NCBI GenBank assembly: GCA_021802375.1
Contig: JAKAAL010000392.1
Coordinates: 1 to 5,219 of the forward strand
Length of the DNA: 5,219 nt
Direction of reading: 5' to 3'
From: Bacillota bacterium
GTDB lineage: Bacteria; Bacillota_E; Sulfobacillia; Sulfobacillales; Sulfobacillaceae
The first letter of the stretch is position 1. Every line of letters starts with the position of its first letter. The position numbers were made by a program, and so were the translations under genes. Below the pieces are notes generated by a model. The model saw only the letters and a program-made list of their open reading frames with translations. It made no database searches and was not told the DNA's origin. Positions 1 to 5,219 of the stretch are shown in pieces.

Positions 1-8
1 TCCGATCT
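1..8 (+). other. Probable sequencing-adapter remnant (TCCGATCT)
   Basis: The eight bases equal the 3' end of the standard Illumina adapter (...CTCTTCCGATCT). They sit at the very edge of the window and change the highly conserved GltB Ser-Gly-Gly before the T/K-(I/L)-IVYP strand into Ser-Asp-Leu, after which the normal protein resumes at once. The sequence match and the protein disruption are seen directly. The adapter origin is inference; a natural Asp-Leu at this site would be unusual for the family. Confidence 0.65.
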
Positions 9-603
9 AACGTTAATTGTTTATCCCGACTCGCGGGCCCAGTTTCGAAGGGAGGCCAACGTAATTGTTGGCAATGTCGCCCTCTATGGGGCGACCTCCG
101 GGGAGGCCTACTTCTCGGGAGTCGCGGGTGAACGGTTTGCGGTGCGCAATAGCGGGGTTTGGGCTGTGGTCGAAGGCGTGGGAGATCATGGTCTTGAATA
201 CATGACCGGTGGTTGCGTGGCTGTTTTAGGCCGTACGGGGCGAAATTTTGCCGCCGGGATGTCTGGTGGCGTGGCGTACGTGCTGGACGTGGACGGAAGC
301 TTCGAACAGCGCTTGAATCGGGAATTAGTCCAGGCGGAGCCGCTATCCCAGACAGAAGACGTTGAGATTCTGAAGAGTCTTATCGAGCGACACGTACTGT
401 ACACCCAAAGTCCGCGTGGACGTGAGGTGCTAGAGTCGTGGCCCCGTATGCGGGCTCGATTTTGGGTGGTCATCCCCCATGACTATCAGCGCATGCGGCA
501 AGCGGTGGCCCGGGCACAGTTACGGGGTGTCCCAGAACCTGAGGCAATCATGCAGGCTTTCGAAGAACAGCAGCGGGGATTGGTGAGCACCACGGGAAAA
601 TAA
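1..603 (+). CDS. gltB: Glutamate synthase large subunit, C-terminal fragment (GXGXG domain)
   Basis: This is the last part of the GOGAT alpha subunit, open at the left edge and ending in TAA at 601-603. It gives about 198 native residues. Seen directly: the beta-helix GXGXG-domain signatures [40 protein letters not shown] and [14 protein letters not shown], followed by the usual GltB tail (LIERH, then a conserved VIPHDYQRM). In the family this domain packs between the amidotransferase and FMN domains and helps form the ammonia tunnel; it has no catalytic residues of its own. The first three codons read Ser-Asp-Leu where GltB normally has Ser-Gly-Gly, and these bases match adapter sequence, so true coding probably begins near base 9. 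The rest of the gene lies on the opposite strand at 1219-5122. The identification is very secure; the fragment is an orphan only because of the rearrangement. Confidence 0.95.
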   Translation, partial: SDLTLIVYPDSRAQFRREANVIVGNVALYGATSGEAYFSGVAGERFAVRNSGVWAVVEGVGDHGLEYMTGGCVAVLGRTGRNFAAGMSGGVAYVLDVDGSFEQRLNRELVQAEPLSQTEDVEILKSLIERHVLYTQSPRGREVLESWPRMRARFWVVIPHDYQRMRQAVARAQLRGVPEPEAIMQAFEEQQRGLVSTTGK

Positions 604-613
604 AGGGGGTCAC

Positions 614-617
614 GAGG
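614..617 (+). promoter_or_regulatory. Ribosome binding site of gltD (GAGG)
   Basis: GAGG lies 7 nt before the ATG at 625, inside the 21-nt gap after the gltB stop. A G-rich run at 605-609 lies further away. The spacing is ideal and supports ATG 625 as the start. No promoter or terminator fits in the gap, so gltD is expected to be co-transcribed with gltB in the native arrangement. Confidence 0.75.
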
Positions 618-624
618 AACCACG

Positions 625-1227
625 ATGGGGAAAATCACCGGGTTTATGGACACAACGCGCGAGGCGCCGCCGGAGCGGGCGGTCCGGGAGCGGATTCGAG
701 ATTTTGGGGAGTTTCATTTGCCCATGGCCGCACCCCAATTATCGGAGCAAGGGGGTCGCTGCATGGATTGCGGTGTCCCCTATTGCCAAACGGGGCGAAT
801 CTTCAACGGCGCGACGGCCGGGTGCCCGACCCATAATTTGATTCCCGAGTGGAACGATTTGGTATATCGGGGGGCCTGGCGGGAGGCGCTAGATCGTCTT
901 TTGAGAACAGCCAGCTTTCCCGAGTTTACTGGACGTGTCTGTCCGGCCCCCTGTGAGGGGTCATGTACGGTCGGATTGGATGACGAGCCGGTCACCATTA
1001 AGCAGATTGAATGGGCCATTATCGAACGAGGTTTTCGCGAGGGGTGGGTCAAACCACGGCCCCCGGCTCGCCGCACGGGCAAAACGGTGGCGGTGATCGG
1101 CTCCGGACCGGCGGGACTGGCTGCGGCCGCTCGGCTGAATTCGGCGGGGCATGAGGTGACAGTCTTTGAGCGCAACGACCGCCCCGGAGGGCTTCTCCTC
1201 TACGGTATCCCGAACATGAAATTGGAG
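625..1227 (+). CDS. gltD: Glutamate synthase small subunit, N-terminal 201 codons, truncated by inverted junction
   Basis: This is the GOGAT beta subunit, which passes electrons from NAD(P)H through FAD and two [4Fe-4S] clusters to GltB. Residues 46-67 hold Cys46, Cys49, Cys54 and Cys67 ([11 protein letters not shown], then [13 protein letters not shown]). Cys106, Cys110 and Cys114 follow (CPAPCEGSC). The 12-residue stretch between Cys54 and Cys67 is the longer form found in Bacillus-type GltD. The FAD-binding Rossmann motif GSGPAG is at 159-164, followed by [10 protein letters not shown] and YGIPNMKLE at 193-201. After Glu201 homology stops: the open frame continues with 19 foreign codons plus a stop at 1285-1287, which are antisense gltB. 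Family members are about 480-500 residues, so roughly 60 percent is missing, including the NAD(P)H domain. The start is fixed by GAGG 7 nt upstream. The product as written could not be functional. Confidence 0.95.
1219..1227. other. Head-to-head junction between gltD (+) and gltB (-), with shared AAATTGGAG
   Basis: Left of this point the plus strand reads normal GltD up to YGIPNMKLE. Right of it the minus strand reads normal GltB down to [11 protein letters not shown]. The nine bases encode Lys-Leu-Glu in gltD and Leu-Gln-Phe in gltB antisense, both expected in their families, so they can belong to either arm: a microhomology junction. A small inverted repeat, AAATT-7 nt-AATTT, spans 1219-1235. 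The breakpoint is seen directly from the protein homologies; its exact limits (about 6-12 bp) are inferred because the native sequences beyond it are not in the window. Confidence 0.88.
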
Positions 1228-4176
1228 TTGAATTTGATTATTAGGCAATCCCTCTTCCCCGAAGCGCCGACTGATGGCATGGCCTAAGAGCGTCCCCACC
1301 GCCCGGTCGGTATTGCGAATGGTGAAACGTGCGCTCACCGGCTGACCCTCCTCGAGAGCCGGCCGTGCCACAGGGAGAATGGCTTGTGCCGTCAGGGATG
1401 CATCCAATCCGTGATCTTGCCACACCCGGTTCGGAGGAGCGGGAATCGGCGCTGTGGGAACGTGCAGTAGGCTCGAAAGATCGACGTGTTTGGCCTTCCA
1501 GTGATCCGCGAGAGGTGCTGCCCGCAATCGGTCCGTGCGTCCGACCATCTCATCCAACGTCCGAAACCCGAGCTTCGCCATGTACTGCCGGAGATCTTCG
1601 GCCACCATCATCATAAAATTGACGACAGCCTCCGGCTCTCCCTTAAACCGCGCCCGCAACGACGGATTTTGCGTCGCGATACCCGTGGGGCAGGTATCCA
1701 GTTGACACACCCGCATCATCACGCACCCCAGACTAATCAAGGGGCCGGTCGCAAATCCAAATTCTTCGGCTCCTAAGAGAGCCGCCACGGCAACGTCGCG
1801 TCCCGTCAGAAGCTTGCCATCCGTCTCCAGACGCACCCGGCTGCGCAGTCCATTTAATGTTAACGTTTGATGGGCCTCGGCAATGCCAAGCTCCCAGGGC
1901 AAGCCGACATGCTGGATGCTGGTCTCCGGGGCCGCACCCGTTCCCCCGTCATGACCCGAAATCAAAATCACATCCGCTTTCCCTTTAGCAACCCCGGCCG
2001 CAATCGTACCCACTCCGACTGCCGAGACCAATTTGACGCTAATCCGGGCATCGGGATTGGCATTTTTGAGATCGTAAATCAACTCTGCCAAGTCCTCAAT
2101 GGAATAGATGTCATGATGCGGGGGCGGCGAAATGAGCCCAACACCGGGAGTCGAGTGGCGGACCTCGGCGATCCATGGATAGACCTTTTTCCCGGGAAGC
2201 TGCCCTCCCTCGCCTGGTTTGGCACCTTGGGCGATTTTAATTTGAATCTCATCGGCATTGACGAGATAGTGGCTCGTGACCCCAAAGCGACCCGAGGCGA
2301 CCTGTTTAATGGCACTCCGACGAGAGGCCCCCGACGCATCGTTCAGAAACCGCTGGGGATTCTCCCCACCTTCACCGGTGTTGCTTTTGCCACCGATGCG
2401 ATTCATAGCCAAAGCCAACGCCTCATGAGCCTCTTGGCTGATCGACCCATAGGACATGGCTCCGGTTTTAAATCGCTGCACCAGTGATTCGGCAGACTCG
2501 ACCGTGTCCAAAGGGACCGGGTGCTCGGCCCAACGGAATTCCAACAAGCTTCTCACGTGGTAGTGCGCGCGTTCAAACGCCTGGATTTTGTCGGCAAACG
2601 TCCGGAAGAGTGCCCCATCGTTCTGGCGTACGGCCTGTTGCAACAAATAGACGGCCTCCGGGTCAAAGAGATGATCTTCATCCTCCGCCCGCCACTGAAT
2701 GCGCCCCCCCGACTCGAGGGACAACGCCTCGCTGGCACGTGCCGGATAGGCCTTTTGATGGCGTCGCCGCACTTCCTCGGCAATCTCTGCGAGTCCCATG
2801 CCCTCAATACGCGAGGCGGTCGGGGCGAAGTAGCGGTCGATCACAGCCCGAGACAACCCGATAGCCTCGAAAATCTGGGCGCCGTGATAACTTTGAATGG
2901 TGGAAATCCCCATCTTCGATAAGACTTTGACGACTCCTTTAGTGGCCGCCTTGACATAGGTGCGATTCGCCTCGCGGCTGGTCACGCCATCCCATAAACC
3001 GTTTTGAATTTGAGCGTCGATGGACTCGAAGACTAAGTAGGGGTTAATCGCGCTCGCCCCATAGCCAAGCAGGAGCGCAAAATGGTGGACCTCACGGGGC
3101 TCACCCGATTCGATGACCAGGGCGACCCGCATGCGCGTCCCGGCGTCAATCAGATGGTGATGCAAGGCCGATACGGCCAACAGCGCCGGGATCGGCGCCT
3201 CCGTTTGATGGTGACCCCGATCCGACAACACCAGAATGTTGACGCCGTCTTCAATAGCTTGGTCTGCCGCCGAACACAGGTCGTCGAGGCTGGTTTCGAG
3301 TCCCGCCCCGCCCTCGCGAACGGGATAAAGGATGGGGAGCGTGCGCGAACGATAGCCCCGTTCATCGATATGCACCAACTTATAAAACTCCCGATTCGTC
3401 AAAATGGGGGTATCCAGCGTGATTTGGTGGCATGCCTCCGGTCCAGGCTTAAGCAAATTCCCTTCCGATCCGATCGTCGTAGCTAATCCCATCACCATCT
3501 CCTCACGAATGGCGTCGATCGGCGGATTGGTCACCTGGGCAAAGAGTTGTTGAAAATATTGATAGAGGAGTTGCGGGCGTTCGGACAAGACCGCCAACGG
3601 CGTATCGACTCCCATCGAACCGATGCGCTCGGCCCCTTCCCGCGCCATGGGTTGAATTACCTTGTCTAACTCCTCAAAGGTGTATCCGAACTCAATTTGC
3701 CGCCGCACTAGGGTGTCATGGTCCGGCGTGGGAAACGTGGGCGGCTCCGCCACGTCGTCAAGATGCATCAAATGCGTGTCGAGCCATTCGGCATACGGCT
3801 GCTCTTGGGCCACCCGCTCCTTAATTTCATCGTCGTCTACCATGCGCTGCTCCTCCAAGTCGACCAACAGGAGACGACCAGGACGCAGACGATCCTTGAC
3901 CAGCACATCCTCCGGAGGAACGTCTAGAACGCCCGCCTCCGAAGCTAATATCAGTAAATCATCCCGCGTCATGTAATAGCGGGCCGGGCGCAAACCATTC
4001 CGATCGAGCACGGCAGCAATTTGCTTCCCGTCAGTCATCACCATGGCTGCGGGACCGTCCCAGGGTTCCATGAGACAACTGTGGTACTGATAAAATGCCT
4101 TTTTTGTGGGGCTCATCATCTCATCATGAGCCCAGGGTTCGGGAATCATCATCATGGCGACATGAGCTAACGACCG
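1219..4176 (-). CDS. gltB: Glutamate synthase large subunit, middle part (end of GATase, central, FMN domains), broken at both ends
   Basis: About 986 codons continue the N-terminal fragment after a one-base frameshift. Numbered in the repaired protein, the fragment covers: the end of the class II amidotransferase domain ([10 protein letters not shown] near 372); the central domain (about 480-770, with [10 protein letters not shown] and [17 protein letters not shown]); the FMN-binding synthase domain (GAMSYGSIS near 890, [11 protein letters not shown] near 915, [11 protein letters not shown] near 1056); and the [3Fe-4S] cysteines Cys1133, Cys1139 and Cys1144 with the expected C-x5-C-x4-C spacing. 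The last piece, [20 protein letters not shown], opens the GXGXG domain, and GltB homology ends at QLQF (base 1219). The frame stays open past the junction to a TGA at 961-963, adding 85 codons that are antisense gltD and meaningless as GltB. All catalytic landmarks in this part are intact. Confidence 0.95.
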
Positions 4177-4183
4177 CCCCCCC
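4177..4183 (-). other. Frameshift in gltB at a seven-base G run (C7 on the plus strand)
   Basis: On the coding strand, CAC is followed by seven Gs. The upstream frame reads LEFLVHGG and then runs into 17 unrelated residues ([13 protein letters not shown]...) and a stop near 4124. Removing one G gives [20 protein letters not shown], the expected GltB sequence, continuing in the long downstream frame. The indel in the run is seen directly. A homopolymer-length sequencing or assembly error is the simplest cause; a true mutation cannot be excluded. Confidence 0.9.
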
Positions 4184-5122
4184 GTGCACCAAGAACTCCA
4201 GCGTATTATCGAAGACCGCTGTATCGCTCCCGTCGATATCCACGACGGGGCGCACTTTCGCCAGGTCCTCCCCGAAGAGTTCCGATTCAAAGAGCGGCTC
4301 ACGAGCCCGCATCCAATTCAGATTGCCACGCAGTGTGTTGATTTCGCCATTATGGATGACCATGCGGTAGGGATGAGCACGCTCCCAACTCGGAAACGTG
4401 TTGGTGCTGAATCGCGCATGCACGATGCCAAACGCCGACTCTAACCGCGGATCAGACAGGTCGGGGAAATAGGTGCGCACTTGGGTGGACGTGAGCATGC
4501 CCTTATAGACGATAGTTCGAGACGAGAAACTCAAACAATAAAAGGACGGTCTCCCCTCCTCCTGATGATGACCGAGGGCCTTCTCAGCCCGGCGGCGCAC
4601 CACGTAGAGCTTCCGTTCAAAGGCGTCTTGATCGCCAACCAGATCCCCGCGGCCCACGAAAAGTTGCTGAATCGTGGGTTCTGTAGCACGCGCCGCCTCT
4701 CCTAAATTCGCGTCCTCTGTGGGCACCTGGCGCCAGCCTAACACGGTCAGGCCCTCGTCGGCAATGATATCGGTGATGACCTGGGTACAGTCCTCCAGCG
4801 CTGCCTCATTGTTTGGGAAGAAGAACATCCCCACCCCATAAGAGCCTTCTTCCGGCACGGAGATCCCATGACGAGCACCGTCGTCTACCAGGAGCGCATG
4901 CGGGATCTGTAACAAGATACCGGCACCGTCTCCTTGATTCGGCTCACTACCCTGAGCTCCCCGATGTTCAAGGTTCTCCAGCACTTCAAGGGCTTTTTGC
5001 ACGATAGCGTGGGACCGTGTCCCCCGGACATGCGCCACAAGTCCGACTCCACAGGCATCATGTTCCATTTGAGGATCATAGAGCCCTTGACGGGAAGGAA
5101 TTCCTGAATAAGGCATCATCAC
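4178..5122 (-). CDS. gltB: Glutamate synthase large subunit, N-terminal fragment (class II glutamine amidotransferase domain)
   Basis: These 315 codons form most of the Ntn-type amidotransferase domain that hydrolyses glutamine and feeds ammonia to the synthase site. A short leader peptide (residues 1-23, with [10 protein letters not shown] just before the cleavage point) precedes Cys24, the expected catalytic N-terminal nucleophile exposed by propeptide removal. Other landmarks are HRGAQG and [16 protein letters not shown] at 237-240 and [11 protein letters not shown] at 257-267, the last two in the glutamine-binding region. The frame then breaks at the G run at 4177-4183 and would terminate near 4124. 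The start could be GTG 5122, ATG 5119 or ATG 5116; an AGAAAGG lies 7, 10 or 13 nt upstream respectively, so GTG 5122 or ATG 5119 is preferred. All the residues expected of an active domain up to the break are present. Confidence 0.95.
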
Positions 5123-5129
5123 GACACAA

Positions 5130-5136
5130 CCTTTCT
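5130..5136 (-). promoter_or_regulatory. Ribosome binding site of gltB (AGAAAGG)
   Basis: AGAAAGG on the minus strand matches part of the extended anti-Shine-Dalgarno complement. It lies 7 nt before GTG 5122 and 10 nt before ATG 5119. It supports a start in this triple-start cluster (GTG-ATG-ATG) but does not decide between the first two codons. Confidence 0.5.
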
Positions 5137-5190
5137 GCCCCCGATTCCCTCGACGAGGATCACGCCATCCATGAGTCTCATCACGCTCAA

Positions 5191-5196
5191 TTTATA
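5191..5196 (-). promoter_or_regulatory. Candidate -10 box (TATAAA) upstream of gltB
   Basis: TATAAA on the minus strand matches five of six bases of the sigma-A -10 consensus and would give a leader of about 60 nt before gltB. The only hexamer at the right distance for a -35 box, TTCCGA at 5214-5219, is poor and may itself be adapter sequence. This is therefore a weak candidate resting on one hexamer. No operator, T-box or riboswitch structure is apparent in the 97-nt leader at 5123-5219. Confidence 0.25.
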
Positions 5197-5212
5197 AGAC
5201 TCCCTCTCACTC

Positions 5213-5219
5213 ATCGGAA
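5213..5219 (-). other. Possible adapter remnant at the right edge (TTCCGAT on the minus strand)
   Basis: The last seven bases, ATCGGAA, equal the start of adapter read-through sequence (GATCGGAAGAGC) minus its first G, and mirror the TCCGATCT at the left edge. The match is shorter than on the left, and the preceding base is C rather than G. The call rests mainly on its position at the very end of the window and the symmetry of the two edges. Confidence 0.35.

Noticed and set aside
1..1240. A programmed DNA inversion (phase-variable GOGAT) controlled by a site-specific recombinase.
   Set aside because: No recombinase gene or substantial inverted repeat is visible. The shared sequence at the one visible junction is only about 9 bp and falls within coding motifs dictated by the proteins. 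Artefact signatures elsewhere in the window make a technical chimera more likely.
1867..2487. Plus-strand open frame of 206 codons antisense to the gltB FMN domain.
   Set aside because: The opposite strand encodes highly conserved GltB motifs here ([15 protein letters not shown]). The plus-strand peptide is low-complexity shadow sequence with no family resemblance, and there is no good ribosome binding site.
2484..2922. Two overlapping plus-strand open frames opposite the gltB central/FMN linker.
   Set aside because: They are shadow frames in GC-rich sequence that overlap each other, while the minus strand is continuous conserved gltB.
4124..4183. Programmed ribosomal frameshifting at the G7 run in gltB.
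   Set aside because: GltB is not known to use frameshifting, the run is not a typical slippery heptamer with a downstream stimulator that I can identify, and a homopolymer-length error explains it simply.
5119..5214. A small minus-strand open frame (ATG 5214, 31 codons) ending in TGA that overlaps the gltB ATG 5119 as TGATG, resembling translational coupling to an upstream gene.
   Set aside because: An open run of about 32 codons is expected fairly often by chance. The peptide resembles nothing I recognise, its ATG begins in possible adapter sequence, and no Shine-Dalgarno can be judged. It could be the end of an upstream gene only if the contig extends further.

Overview
This window holds pieces of a single bacterial glutamate synthase (GOGAT) operon, gltB-gltD, in a rearranged order. 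The base composition looks moderately GC-rich. The GltD N-terminus has the spaced cysteine pattern seen in Bacillus and actinobacterial enzymes, and gltB and gltD are arranged as an NADPH-type GOGAT operon. This fits a Gram-positive, Bacillota-like organism, but the taxonomic inference is weak.

Layout: bases 1-603 (+) encode the C-terminal end of GltB (GXGXG domain). After 21 nt, gltD starts at 625 (+) and runs normally to about codon 201 (base 1227). There it breaks off and joins head-on to gltB on the opposite strand. From 1219 to 5122 (-) lies the rest of gltB: the GATase, central and FMN/[3Fe-4S] domains and the first part of the GXGXG domain. A short 5' leader occupies 5123-5219. The two gltB arms fit together as one gene of about 1530 codons, lacking only about 35 codons between them. 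The gltB reading frame is also broken once, by an extra base in a seven-base homopolymer at 4177-4183.

In an intact operon, GltB would release ammonia from glutamine, channel it to the FMN site and form glutamate from 2-oxoglutarate. GltD would supply electrons from NAD(P)H through FAD and [4Fe-4S] clusters. As assembled here, neither subunit could be made complete.

The most striking feature is the inverted junction at about 1219-1227, where roughly 9 bp (AAATTGGAG) could belong to either arm. It is either a fold-back chimera (typical of multiple displacement amplification or misassembly) or a real inversion of about 1.3 kb inside gltBD. The first 8 bases equal the 3' end of the common Illumina adapter and replace a conserved Gly-Gly, and the last 7 bases resemble the same adapter in reverse. 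With the homopolymer frameshift, this favours a technical origin. I found no mobile element, CRISPR array, RNA gene or undescribed system.
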